From: Selenomonas sp.
Lineage (GTDB): Bacteria > Bacillota > Negativicutes > Selenomonadales > Selenomonadaceae
Assembly: GCA_003518745.1 (NCBI GenBank)
Contig: DOYB01000200.1
Span: 1-12,512 of the forward strand
Direction: 5' to 3'
DNA length: 12,512 bases
Made by a program: the position numbers and the translations under genes
The notes under the pieces: model-generated
Told to the model about the DNA's origin: nothing
Database searches by the model: none
Seen by the model: only the letters and a program-made list of their open reading frames with translations
Shown here: positions 1 through 7,814 of the stretch, in pieces
Layout of the letters: each line of letters starts with the position of its first letter
How positions within the stretch are numbered: position 1 is the stretch's first letter

Positions 1-135
1 ATCGGAGGCGGAAACGGCTTTATTTTAAAGAACTGGAATGAGAACAGCAGTGTCAATACATTCCAGCTATGGGATGGGTCCAAATGGGGCTTGCATAAAA
101 ACAGCAGCGGAAATATTGACGCCTACAGAAAATAA
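1..135 (+). CDS. C-terminal end of an unrecognised protein (partial, 5' end outside window)
   Basis: Frame 1 is open from the first base to a TAA at 133-135 and gives 44 residues. They are rich in Gly, Asn, Ser and Trp, with segments such as GFILKNWNENSS and LWDGSKWGLHKNSSG, ending in DAYRK. The composition (many Asn, Ser, Gly and aromatic residues, few hydrophobic runs) suggests a secreted or surface beta-rich domain, but I recognise no family and assign no function. The gene is convergent with the minus-strand signalling block, and a strong hairpin terminator follows about 60 bases after its stop. That supports this being a real 3' end rather than a chance open frame. Confidence 0.6.
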   Translation: MGGGNGFILKNWNENSSVNTFQLWDGSKWGLHKNSSGNIDAYRK

Positions 136-195
136 ACCTATGCAGGGGTAAACGTGAGACGGCTTTCTGCAAAGACGGATGCCTCATTGTACATG

Positions 196-239
196 AAAAA
201 AGATGAAGTGAATCTTTTAAATTCGCTTCATCTTTTTTT
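196..239. terminator. Bidirectional rho-independent terminator
   Basis: An A6 run (196-201) is followed by the arm GATGAAGTGAAT (202-213), a short loop, the arm ATTCGCTTCATC (221-232) and a T7 run (233-239). The arms pair over 12 positions with one G-U wobble, and the A and T runs extend the pairing. With T-rich ends on both strands, it can end the partial plus-strand gene before it and also the minus-strand response regulator gene that stops at 307. The rest of the gap (136-195 and 240-306) shows no gene and no other structure I trust. Confidence 0.9.
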
Positions 240-306
240 GCGGGAATTTCCGTAATAGCCAAAGCTTGAAATCAATAATGGAAATCAGGTATCGCTACGG
301 CAGGCA

Positions 307-1695
307 TCATAAATCTGAGTCCGTGTCCGTCTCATTGGTGTAGAGCTGCTTTTCATAGACTACGGGTTCTATCAGGTACTCCACATGTATTCCTTCATGG
401 GAATCCGTAGCCTCCCACGCAGCCTTGACCCTTTCCAGTACACTTGGGAAATCCTGCTCGGAAAGCTCAGGCAGCAGCAGGAAGAACTGATTTGTCTTAT
501 GCTGCAGTATCATATCACTCTTGCGCAGTGAATCCTGGAGGCACAGGCTGAATTTAGCTGCCGCGTCATTAAGGCTGTACTCCTTTTCTTCGCTGGGATC
601 ATCCTCAGACAATATGAACATCAGCTTGATAGCCATTCCGCCGTAGCGCATGTAAAAGCGTCTTATAAAACGGTAAACGAAGGAAAATTGCTCCAGCCCC
701 AGTGATAGCGCGCCGCCCCTGCTGTGACGTTCTTCTAAAATCTGTGTGATGTGCGAGAATTCTCTTTTGATATCTTCTTCATTTGAAAGGTTTATATCTT
801 CCTTTTGATGGTACAGTTCACTGCTGTGCTTTCCACTCTTCTTTACTTTGTAAAGAGCGCTGTCTGCCAGAGAAAACAGGGATTCGTAGTCACGTCCCTG
901 ATCCGGCACCAGCACCGCGCCGGTGGATATCCCGAGGGGTATGTCGAAGCCTTCTCCGGCAATATTGGAAACTTCTCTCAGGAGCTGGTTGTTCAGCCTT
1001 TGGTTAAGGCCGGCAAGAGCTTTTTCGTCAACCATGTTGCAGAAAAACCCCATGAACTCGTCTCCGCCGATCCTCACCATTACATCCTGAGACCTTATGT
1101 TTCGCCGTACAACCTCTGAGAAGGCCTTCAGCACCCTGTCTCCCATGCCATGTCCGTAAAGATCGTTTACCAGCTTGAAATTGTCCAAATCGAAAATCGC
1201 CAGCATGCCGGTACGGTCCTCGCAAAGCTTCGTTACCCTGTTCGTACCGGAGGTCTTGTTCAGAAAGCCGGTCAGCTTGTCTATTGTAGCTTCTTCGGTA
1301 AGGCTTTCGATAACTTTTGTGTTCTTTACGGCGTTGAGGATACGTCGTATAAGGACAGCCTTGTCGAAGGGTTTGTGGATGAAATCGGAGGCGCCTACCT
1401 TTAGTCCTCTGTGCTCTGCCTCGTTATCATCCATTCCGCTTAGGAATATGACGGGGATATGAGCTTGTCCGGCTTCATCCTCCATACTTCGCAGTGCCTG
1501 ATATGTCTCGAAGCCGTCCATTTCAGGCATTTGAACATCAAGCAAAATCAAATCCGGAGTGTTTTTAGACATGAATTTCAATAGGTCCCGACCGGAACGC
1601 AGGCAGCTTACGCGCATATCCTGTTCCTTCAAAATGCTTTTTGCGTGCGTAAGGCTTAGGGACTCATCGTCGACGACGACTATCCAATAATTCAT
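307..1695 (-). CDS. Response regulator: REC - GGDEF diguanylate cyclase - degenerate GGDEF-like domain
   Basis: Predicted cytoplasmic 462-residue protein that should make cyclic di-GMP from two GTP under control of phosphorylation. The REC domain (about 3-125) has the acidic pair D9/D10, phospho-acceptor D53 in LLDVQMP, S86 and K108 (HKPF). The GGDEF domain (about 135-298) has DKLTGFLNK, FDLDNFK with metal ligand D169, an intact GGDEF at 210-214 and an inhibitory-site RxxD (R201-D204). It should therefore be active and product-inhibited. Residues about 330-445 look like a second, catalytically dead GGDEF fold. I chose the ATG at 1695 because it begins the REC strand (MNYWIVVVDDE) and lies 11 bases after an AGAGGA. 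A longer in-frame start at 1746 would overlap the upstream gene. Only 7 bases separate this start from the hybrid kinase stop, so coupled translation and a shared pathway are likely. Function of the first two domains is secure; the partner kinase is inferred from position. Confidence 0.93.
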   Translation of the reverse strand: MNYWIVVVDDESLSLTHAKSILKEQDMRVSCLRSGRDLLKFMSKNTPDLILLDVQMPEMDGFETYQALRSMEDEAGQAHIPVIFLSGMDDNEAEHRGLKVGASDFIHKPFDKAVLIRRILNAVKNTKVIESLTEEATIDKLTGFLNKTSGTNRVTKLCEDRTGMLAIFDLDNFKLVNDLYGHGMGDRVLKAFSEVVRRNIRSQDVMVRIGGDEFMGFFCNMVDEKALAGLNQRLNNQLLREVSNIAGEGFDIPLGISTGAVLVPDQGRDYESLFSLADSALYKVKKSGKHSSELYHQKEDINLSNEEDIKREFSHITQILEERHSRGGALSLGLEQFSFVYRFIRRFYMRYGGMAIKLMFILSEDDPSEEKEYSLNDAAAKFSLCLQDSLRKSDMILQHKTNQFFLLLPELSEQDFPSVLERVKAAWEATDSHEGIHVEYLIEPVVYEKQLYTNETDTDSDL

Positions 1696-1702
1696 TGCTT
1701 TA

Positions 1703-4612
1703 TCAATCCTCTTTCGGTAAAAGCGACAGCAGCTTATCATAGTCATACTGTCCTAGGGCCTTCTTAAGCTGTTTCCACAGAGACTCGTACTTTGTGGGGA
1801 TTTTGTACCGTTCAATGTCAGCGAAAATGTCCTCCAAACGATCGCAGTCCATGTCCTCCGCGGCTATACGGATTTGCTCGCAGGCATCCATCAAGAACTG
1901 TGAATCAGCCTCCGGCTTGTCATCATGGACCTCCACCGTGCTGAAAACATTGGATAGGGGAGCTTTTATGCTCCTGCATTTCGCGGTAAAGGCATCCAAA
2001 TGTTCCCTGATATAATCCATATCCCCGCGGGTTCCGGCATTTTCAAGCTGCTGGGCCTTTTCGCCAAGCTCTCTGGCGCCTATGATTCTTGCGGAGCTTT
2101 TCAGGGCGTGTACCCTGATAATGTAGTCTCTGATGTTGTGGCTCCTGTAATAATCCTCTATCTCGTCAACCTTTTCTTCAAGGGATTCATAGAAAACCTT
2201 TAGCAGTGACACAAGGGCATCGGCTGAGCCGCTGTTTTTGAGTCCAAGGGTAAGGTCAATCCAATCCTCTCCTTCAAGGGGAGCAAGAATACTCGGAATA
2301 GCAGTTGTTGTATCCGGTGAATTCGGGTCAGTCTCCTCGGTTACGGGGGCTTCCAGTTTCTCCATTGGCAGGTATGTAATCAGCATGTCCTCCAGCTTGT
2401 CGCTGTCGAGGGGTTTTGTTATGTAATCATCGAAGCCCGCGGAAATATATTCTTTGCGTGCGCCGGATATGGCATTAGCGGTAATACATATTGCCGGTGT
2501 CTTAATGTTAAGACCTTCCGGCTGATTCCTCAGCTCATGCAGCATTTCTATGCCGTCCTTGTTGGGCATCATGTGGTCTAAGAAGAGCACGTCGTATTTC
2601 TTCTGGGCCGCGAGCTGCAGTCCGTCTTCCGCGTTGCTTGCCGTATCTATCTTCATCATGGTGCTTTTCAACAGGCTTCTGAATACCATGAGGTTCATGG
2701 GATTGTCATCCACAACCAGAATCTGTGCTTTAGGAGCAGTGAATTTTTCATGATAGGAATGTCGAATCCTCTGACTGTTGTTGTAGGTGGCTTCATAGTC
2801 TCCCAACGGCTCCCATTTTATCACCTTTTGCTTCAGGTGGAAATAGAATTTCGAGCCAATACCGTAGCCACTGTCAACGCGCAGTGTTGAGCCCATCATT
2901 CCCAGCAGACTCTGGGTTATTGTCATCCCAAGTCCTGTTCCTTCAACCTTGCGGATGCGTTTTTCATCGATTCGCACGAATTCCTTGAACAGCTTGTCCA
3001 TGTCTTCGGGTTTGATGCCGATACCGGTGTCCTTGATAGCGACGTAAAGTATGACACTGTTGGGGTCGCCATCGACTGTCTCGAAGCTGATGGTGAAGGT
3101 TATGCTTCCTTCCATCGTGTATTTCACGGCATTGGTCAGGATATTGGTGATGACCTGCTTTATGCGGAGCTCATCGCCGTAGAGACACTTTGGAGTATCC
3201 TTGTCAAAATTCAGGGAGAGAGCAAGTCCTTTGTTTTCCGCCTGTGTATGAACCATATTTACAAGCTCGTTGAGCATGGCGGAAAGATCGTATTCAACGT
3301 ATATAAGCTCCAGCTTCCCGGCTTCGATCTTCGAGAAATCCAGTATGTTGTTTATAAGTCCCAGAAGCATATCACCGGCAGTTTTGATGTTCTTTGAATA
3401 TCCGATGACATTTTGATCCACGCACTCCCGCAGAATCATTTCGTTCATGCCTAATACCACACTTATGGGAGTGCGTATGTCGTGGGACATGATTGATAGG
3501 AATGAGGATTTTGCTTCATTTGCCGCAATGGCGCGCTCCGACATGTCCAGCAGCTCTTCACGCGCCTTCTTTTCCTTGTCGATATCCTCTCCCATCAGGA
3601 GCACGTTGGTGGGAATGCCTTCCCTGTCGCGTTGTGATACGATGAATCTGGCTCTGAGCCATTTGCCCAGATTATTATCCATGAATTCCATGGATAAGGT
3701 TTCTGTCTTTCTCAGACGCTCCTTGAGGGTGCTGATATCGACGAAACGGAGCAGATCATTTCGGGAGGCCGCTGACGAAGCATTCTTGGCCAGCTCCTTC
3801 ATCATAGTCCCAGCGCCATGCTCCGAATTCTTCAGCAGGGTGGATTGGTAGACTTGAGTGGTTTTGATTTCCGTAAAGGTGTCATCATCTATATTCACAT
3901 CGTACATTGACACGTATATATTTGAAATAGATGACAGCTGCTTATTCAACGTGTCCGCGGCATGGAGGGCGTTTTCAAGGGCATGTGTCCGCTTTGCCAG
4001 CATCCGCATCAGGACAAAGCATATCAAGACGGAGACCAGGATAAAGATTTCAATAGAGCGTCTTTGGGCTGATACCTGTTCATCGTACCATTCAGCGCTG
4101 AAATCCGCGGCAACTATGCCTGCCACCTGCCCCGAGGAATCAAATACAGGACTGTAGGCGCTGTAAAACCGGCCCCAGCCATCGGTGTAGGGCTCATCGT
4201 CCGTTGCTGCTATGCCGCCGCTTGCCGTGTACAGAGCATCCGTATAGGCAACCGGGTCTCCAAATTTCCCGGGGTCCTCGATTGTGGGGTCTACCGTGAA
4301 AACAAATCGTTTACCGCCCATATCACGAATGCAGTATACATATTTCAGGTCGGCATTATTTTGGAAGGCAGCCAATGTGTCGTTTATTTTTTTGTAGGCC
4401 TCCGTGCCCTCGTCCTCGGCACGCAATTTCATCAAATCGTCACCATTTATGAGCTTGGCCGCGGCATTGGTGATACCAAGCATACGGTCATCAATCAGCT
4501 TCTTCAGGGACATCTTGGAATTGTTGGCCAGAACAATGCCTAACAGCACATTTATGCCTATAATGATACCAATTGAAACTATTACAAAGAATGGAGTTTT
4601 TCGTTTATTCAA
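1703..4612 (-). CDS. Membrane hybrid sensor histidine kinase (Cache-like sensor, PAS-like, HisKA, HATPase_c, REC, HPt)
   Basis: A 969-residue phosphorelay kinase. TM1 is about 8-29 and TM2 about 187-206, enclosing an extracellular PAS/Cache-like sensor (about 30-185, with YVYCIRD and the DPGKFGDP and DGWGRFYSAYSPVFD stretches). A cytoplasmic PAS-like region (about 225-345) comes next. HisKA has H377 in MSHDIRTP. HATPase_c has the N-box around N490/N494, G1 D528-T-G-I-G and G2 GTGLG (558-562). REC (about 629-749) has DD at 635-636, D679 and K733. HPt (about 785-885) has H835 in VHALKSSA. A helical tail (about 900-969) follows. The start codon is TTG at 4612: AGAGG lies 7 bases upstream, and the next Met is beyond TM1. 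All phosphotransfer residues are present, so it can self-phosphorylate and relay through its own REC and HPt, probably to the REC-GGDEF protein encoded 7 bases downstream. The sensed ligand is unknown. It is a paralogue of the kinase encoded just upstream. Confidence 0.93.
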   Translation of the reverse strand: MNKRKTPFFVIVSIGIIIGINVLLGIVLANNSKMSLKKLIDDRMLGITNAAAKLINGDDLMKLRAEDEGTEAYKKINDTLAAFQNNADLKYVYCIRDMGGKRFVFTVDPTIEDPGKFGDPVAYTDALYTASGGIAATDDEPYTDGWGRFYSAYSPVFDSSGQVAGIVAADFSAEWYDEQVSAQRRSIEIFILVSVLICFVLMRMLAKRTHALENALHAADTLNKQLSSISNIYVSMYDVNIDDDTFTEIKTTQVYQSTLLKNSEHGAGTMMKELAKNASSAASRNDLLRFVDISTLKERLRKTETLSMEFMDNNLGKWLRARFIVSQRDREGIPTNVLLMGEDIDKEKKAREELLDMSERAIAANEAKSSFLSIMSHDIRTPISVVLGMNEMILRECVDQNVIGYSKNIKTAGDMLLGLINNILDFSKIEAGKLELIYVEYDLSAMLNELVNMVHTQAENKGLALSLNFDKDTPKCLYGDELRIKQVITNILTNAVKYTMEGSITFTISFETVDGDPNSVILYVAIKDTGIGIKPEDMDKLFKEFVRIDEKRIRKVEGTGLGMTITQSLLGMMGSTLRVDSGYGIGSKFYFHLKQKVIKWEPLGDYEATYNNSQRIRHSYHEKFTAPKAQILVVDDNPMNLMVFRSLLKSTMMKIDTASNAEDGLQLAAQKKYDVLFLDHMMPNKDGIEMLHELRNQPEGLNIKTPAICITANAISGARKEYISAGFDDYITKPLDSDKLEDMLITYLPMEKLEAPVTEETDPNSPDTTTAIPSILAPLEGEDWIDLTLGLKNSGSADALVSLLKVFYESLEEKVDEIEDYYRSHNIRDYIIRVHALKSSARIIGARELGEKAQQLENAGTRGDMDYIREHLDAFTAKCRSIKAPLSNVFSTVEVHDDKPEADSQFLMDACEQIRIAAEDMDCDRLEDIFADIERYKIPTKYESLWKQLKKALGQYDYDKLLSLLPKED

Positions 4613-4679
4613 TGTAGCACCTCTAAATCATTGATTTTCGAATGAATAGCATGATGGATACACCGTGAGACACGGCGTT

Positions 4680-6770
4680 TTACCATTTGATAACCCTCTG
4701 CCTGAGCCGGAAATAGAATTTGGATCCCAGGCCATAAACGCTTTCAACCTTAAGGGAACTTCCCATCATACAGAGCAGATTCTGAGCGATAGGCAGGCCG
4801 AGTCCCGTACCCTCTATATTGCGGTTGCGCTTTTCATCTAAACGCTCAAACTTCTGGAACAGTTTTTCAATATCCTCAGGTTTGATGCCTATACCGCTGT
4901 CCTTCACTGCCACGCACAGCATAACATGGTTAGGAGCGTTCTCAATCTCTTGGAACCCGATGGAAAATGTAACGCTTCCTCTTTCGGTATACTTGACCGC
5001 GTTTGTAAGCAGGTTTGCAATGACCTGTTTGAGGCGGTTCTCGTCCCCGTAAAGCACCTTTGGCGCGGTTTCGTCAACGCTTGTGGAAAGGGCAAGACCT
5101 TTGCTCTTGAGCAGGGGCCCGATCATATTGGACATTTCGTTCACAAGGGCTGAAAGCTCATATTCAACAGGAGTGATTTCTATTTTCCCGGATTCGAGCT
5201 TTGAATAGTCGAGAATATTGTTAATCAGTCCCAGAAGCGCGCTTCCGGCAGCCTTGATATTTTCGGAATAGGTAAGAATATAATTATCCTGGCTTTCCCT
5301 CAGTATCATTTCATTCATGCCAAGCACAGTGTTGATGGGGGTACGTATCTCATGGGACATATTCGAAAGGAACTGGGATTTTGCCTCATTTGCGGCAATT
5401 GCCCGCTCGGATACGTTGAGCAGAGCGTCGCGCTCAGTCTTTTCCCGGGTGATATCTTTGGCAAGCAGCAATAGGCGGGATGGGGTTCCATCCGGCTCTC
5501 TATAGGACACGATAAATCTCAATCTAATCCACTTATGGGTAACCGTATAGAACTCAGTGGAGGTGGTATCTGTATTCCGCAGGCGTTCTCCCAGGGTTTT
5601 TACTGTTATGAAGCGAATTACATCCGCAAGTGATGATTTGTCTGCCACCTCGCGCACCACTGATTCCATGATGACAGAGGCGCGTTTTTCATTTTGATGC
5701 CTGGAGATAAAGGTAGACGAATGCTTTATTGTTTCGAAGCGGTCGTTTATGATATCCACCTCGTACATGCCTACATAGATATTGGATATAGATGCGAGTC
5801 GTTTATTGAGCTGGGTGGACATAAGATACTGCTTATAGGCTTTGGTCATGATATATGAAAGGAGCAACACCACTAAAGCCAATACAGCTATCGTCAGCCA
5901 TAGCAGCAGCTTCAGGGGACTGAATATACTGGTGGCGTTCTTTACGGAAAAGCAGCGCCAGTTTGTTTCTGTCACCGACATGTAAACAATGTAGTGTCCA
6001 TCTTCATAGTCTATTTCAAAGTAATTACCGCTGGTTTCCTTTGACTTTTTCAGGATGGCCGCCCCTAATGTGCCGGATTCCTCGTTGTAGTTCTTGCCGA
6101 TTTCACCGGGGTCAGAATGGGCAACCACCATATTTTTGCTGTCCAGTATGATTTCATAATCTGAGTTGCCGTAGGTCACGGCATGCTCGGTTATTTCCTG
6201 TATCTGATCCAGCAGTATGTCAATAGATACTACGTTTTGGTTGTCAATCAGGCTCTTTGAGATAGTCATTACAACTTTTCCGGTCCTGACATCGATGTAT
6301 GGGTCCAATATAGTGATGTTGCCATTGTTTGCTATGGCATTGACGCACCATGACCGTTCTGTGGGATTATAACCGGATGGGGGAACCCATCCGCTGCCGT
6401 CGATATATTCGCCCCTGATATAGCCGTAGATACTTTTGGGTGGGTGGACGAAGGTATTTGAAACAGCCTTGTTATGTTTCTCAAGATAGCTGCGAATTTC
6501 GCTCTGAGAGCGTCCTTCTTCAAGCATTTCCTTCAGAGTATAGGCAGTAAACTGAAGAACATAAGTATATTGGGAAAAATACTGATCCAGATGATTTGCT
6601 GTCTGTATGGCATCCATTTGGCCGTTGGATATGATTTTTTCGCGCTTCTCATTGTAAAGGGTGTTATGATAGGACAGGATGACAACGACGAAGAATGTTA
6701 CCACTGCCGCGGAAATCAATAGGTTCAAGTTTTTCCTGTTGAATACGCGCTGCTTAAAATTTTCGGGCAT
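4680..6770 (-). CDS. Membrane dCache sensor histidine kinase lacking receiver and HPt
   Basis: A 696-residue kinase. TM1 (about 15-33) and TM2 (about 286-308) flank a large extracellular dCache-type sensor (about 40-285) with ERSWCVNA, DPYIDVRTGKVVMTISKSL and VVSIDILLDQI in the usual order. A cytoplasmic PAS-like domain (about 325-440) follows, with the stretch ISNIYVGMYEVD. HisKA carries H473 in MSHEIRTP. HATPase_c has N586/N590, G1 D624-S-G-I-G and G2 GTGLG (654-658). The protein ends at RQRVIKW, the exact point where its paralogue downstream runs on into REC and HPt. The ATG at 6770 is chosen over an in-frame TTG at 6824 because only the ATG has a G-rich ribosome site (AGGGGGGG, though 13 bases away). 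It probably passes phosphate to the neighbouring hybrid kinase's receiver or to the REC-GGDEF protein, or forms heterodimers with the hybrid kinase (inference). The gap to the hybrid kinase gene is 67 bases with no clear terminator, so co-transcription is likely. Confidence 0.9.
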   Translation of the reverse strand: MPENFKQRVFNRKNLNLLISAAVVTFFVVVILSYHNTLYNEKREKIISNGQMDAIQTANHLDQYFSQYTYVLQFTAYTLKEMLEEGRSQSEIRSYLEKHNKAVSNTFVHPPKSIYGYIRGEYIDGSGWVPPSGYNPTERSWCVNAIANNGNITILDPYIDVRTGKVVMTISKSLIDNQNVVSIDILLDQIQEITEHAVTYGNSDYEIILDSKNMVVAHSDPGEIGKNYNEESGTLGAAILKKSKETSGNYFEIDYEDGHYIVYMSVTETNWRCFSVKNATSIFSPLKLLLWLTIAVLALVVLLLSYIMTKAYKQYLMSTQLNKRLASISNIYVGMYEVDIINDRFETIKHSSTFISRHQNEKRASVIMESVVREVADKSSLADVIRFITVKTLGERLRNTDTTSTEFYTVTHKWIRLRFIVSYREPDGTPSRLLLLAKDITREKTERDALLNVSERAIAANEAKSQFLSNMSHEIRTPINTVLGMNEMILRESQDNYILTYSENIKAAGSALLGLINNILDYSKLESGKIEITPVEYELSALVNEMSNMIGPLLKSKGLALSTSVDETAPKVLYGDENRLKQVIANLLTNAVKYTERGSVTFSIGFQEIENAPNHVMLCVAVKDSGIGIKPEDIEKLFQKFERLDEKRNRNIEGTGLGLPIAQNLLCMMGSSLKVESVYGLGSKFYFRLRQRVIKW

Positions 6771-6783
6771 GGCCTGTGTTCTT

Positions 6784-6791
6784 CCCCCCCT
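6784..6791 (-). promoter_or_regulatory. G7-tract ribosome-binding site of the dCache kinase gene
   Basis: On the minus strand the leader reads TATAGGGGGGGAAG, with seven consecutive G (plus-strand C at 6784-6790). It can pair with the 16S anti-Shine-Dalgarno through one G-U wobble. The distance from the tract to the chosen ATG at 6770 is 13 bases, longer than the common 6-9. If translation instead began at the TTG at 6824, this homopolymer would lie inside the coding region and slippage there would shift the frame. Confidence 0.5.
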
Positions 6792-6883
6792 ATAATCGAT
6801 AGCCCTGCGCCCATGAAAGCTCAACAGATTTCAAGATGCGCAAAATGCTCTGTTTAAATGGTTTTGCATCATAATGATACTAT

Positions 6884-6939
6884 AATACCATAAATACAGG
6901 GGCTTGGCTATGGTACCAACCCCCTGTATTTATGGTATT
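6884..6939. repeat. Perfect 19-bp inverted repeat (long hairpin) between chemoreceptor and kinase genes
   Basis: The arm AATACCATAAATACAGGGG (6884-6902) is matched without error by its reverse complement at 6921-6939. Inside the loop, TTGG (6904-6907) can pair with CCAA (6916-6919), leaving an 8-base loop after one mismatch. No U-tract follows on either strand, so it is not a standard rho-independent terminator. It lies 35 bases after the chemoreceptor stop and about 113 bases before the kinase start, both on the minus strand. It could stabilise or end the chemoreceptor mRNA, or reduce read-through into the kinase genes. The segment TAAATACAGGGG also occurs at the chemoreceptor ribosome site. 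I do not recognise it as a known repeat family. Confidence 0.85.
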
Positions 6940-6974
6940 TCCGGTGCATGTGTTTATTTGGGTGCGGCTGCTTA

Positions 6975-7814
6975 CTACACGTTTGAAGCGATTTTCGTGA
7001 ATTCCTCACTCATTCTGGCAACATTGCTGGAAGCCTTTTCAAGGGCTTTGCCCTGCTCGGTGATTTCCTGTATAAGCCGCGCTTGATCCGCTGTAACCTC
7101 TGTAGCTCGTGAAATCTCTTCATCGATTTTCTTGATGGATTGACGGATCTGCGTCAGGGTACTGGTAATCTGCTCGGCGGATTCGGCGCTGTCCTCGGCA
7201 AGCTTTCTGACCTCCTCAGCTACTACGGCGAAGCCCCGTCCATGTTCTCCCACCCGCGCGGCTTCTATGGCCGCGTTAAGGCCAAGCATGTTGGTCTGGT
7301 TGGCGACGGACTTGATGAAATTGATGACCTTGTCTGTCTCTCCAACCTGCTCCTGTGCCGTATCTGCCAGCTTCTTTAGATTGTCGTCCACCTCTACCAG
7401 ATGGCCTGCCTTAGTGGAAATCATGTCAAGAGCATTGCTCATGGCCTCGGTGGAATCGAAGAGGTTATTGGCAGTTTCGTTGAGCAGATTATATTCCTCT
7501 AATGATTCATGTATGGCCACAGCGCCTACGACCTCTCCATTTTCCTTAAGGGGCATGCTGATTGCCACATAGGGAACCCCATAGACCTCCTTCGATACAT
7601 TGACAACTACCTTGCGATTCTCATTCATTGCTACGGCCACCGCGGTCCCGGGCTTTATAGGCTCGCCCACCACCACCGAATGCTCCAATTCGCGAATGGA
7701 ATTTGCGGCGATCCAATGAGTCTTGTTCGCTACGACGACCCCCACTCTATGGGCAAGAAGATTAGGTATTATGGGCGCAACCGCCTGAAAAGCCTCTAAT
7801 AATGATACTGCCAT
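6975..7814 (-). CDS. Soluble methyl-accepting chemotaxis protein (short, cytoplasmic, YfmS-like)
   Basis: A 279-residue chemoreceptor with no membrane segment or signal peptide. Residues about 1-108 form a compact alpha/beta sensor (VGVVVANKTHWIAANS, VVVGEPIKPGTAVA, YVAISMPLKENGEVVGAVAIHES) that looks Cache- or PAS-like, with an unknown ligand. Residues about 110-279 are the coiled-coil signalling hairpin. Its highly conserved tip lies about 165-207 (NQTNMLGLNAAIEAA, GRGFAVVAEEVRKLAE), which is the CheA/CheW contact region of this family. Each arm is only about 11-13 heptads, so this is one of the short receptor classes, and there is no C-terminal CheR-docking pentapeptide. Overall layout resembles the small soluble receptor YfmS of Bacillus (from memory). 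The start is the ATG at 7814, 6 bases after ACAGGGGGG. No che genes are in the window, so it must use a kinase array encoded elsewhere. Its place before the kinase/GGDEF genes suggests related motility control. Confidence 0.93.
   Translation of the reverse strand: MAVSLLEAFQAVAPIIPNLLAHRVGVVVANKTHWIAANSIRELEHSVVVGEPIKPGTAVAVAMNENRKVVVNVSKEVYGVPYVAISMPLKENGEVVGAVAIHESLEEYNLLNETANNLFDSTEAMSNALDMISTKAGHLVEVDDNLKKLADTAQEQVGETDKVINFIKSVANQTNMLGLNAAIEAARVGEHGRGFAVVAEEVRKLAEDSAESAEQITSTLTQIRQSIKKIDEEISRATEVTADQARLIQEITEQGKALEKASSNVARMSEEFTKIASNV

Noticed and set aside
136..195. Possible c-di-GMP-I riboswitch-like core (GCAGGGGTAAAC, then CTGCAAAGAC) near the c-di-GMP genes
   Set aside because: The motif spacing and the tetraloop-receptor parts do not fit, and on the plus strand it is followed only by a terminator and no gene in the same direction. 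It is most simply the 3' untranslated part of the partial gene.
53..262. Minus-strand open frame of 69 codons over the terminator
   Set aside because: It runs through the bidirectional terminator and the end of the convergent gene, with no family resemblance and no ribosome site.
3447..3851. Plus-strand open frame of 134 codons opposite the hybrid kinase
   Set aside because: It is antisense to a certain coding region; its Ser/Arg-rich composition is the expected mirror of the kinase codons.
4663..4675. Small hairpin CCGTG-AGA-CACGG just after the dCache kinase stop codon
   Set aside because: Only 5 bp with a 3-base loop and no U-tract on the minus strand, so it is unlikely to terminate transcription before the hybrid kinase gene.
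6824..6826. Upstream TTG start for the dCache kinase (18 extra residues)
   Set aside because: No ribosome site precedes it, and the added residues (rich in Arg and Gly, before the first membrane segment) carry no conserved feature. The ATG at 6770 is preferred, though the long spacing there leaves some doubt.
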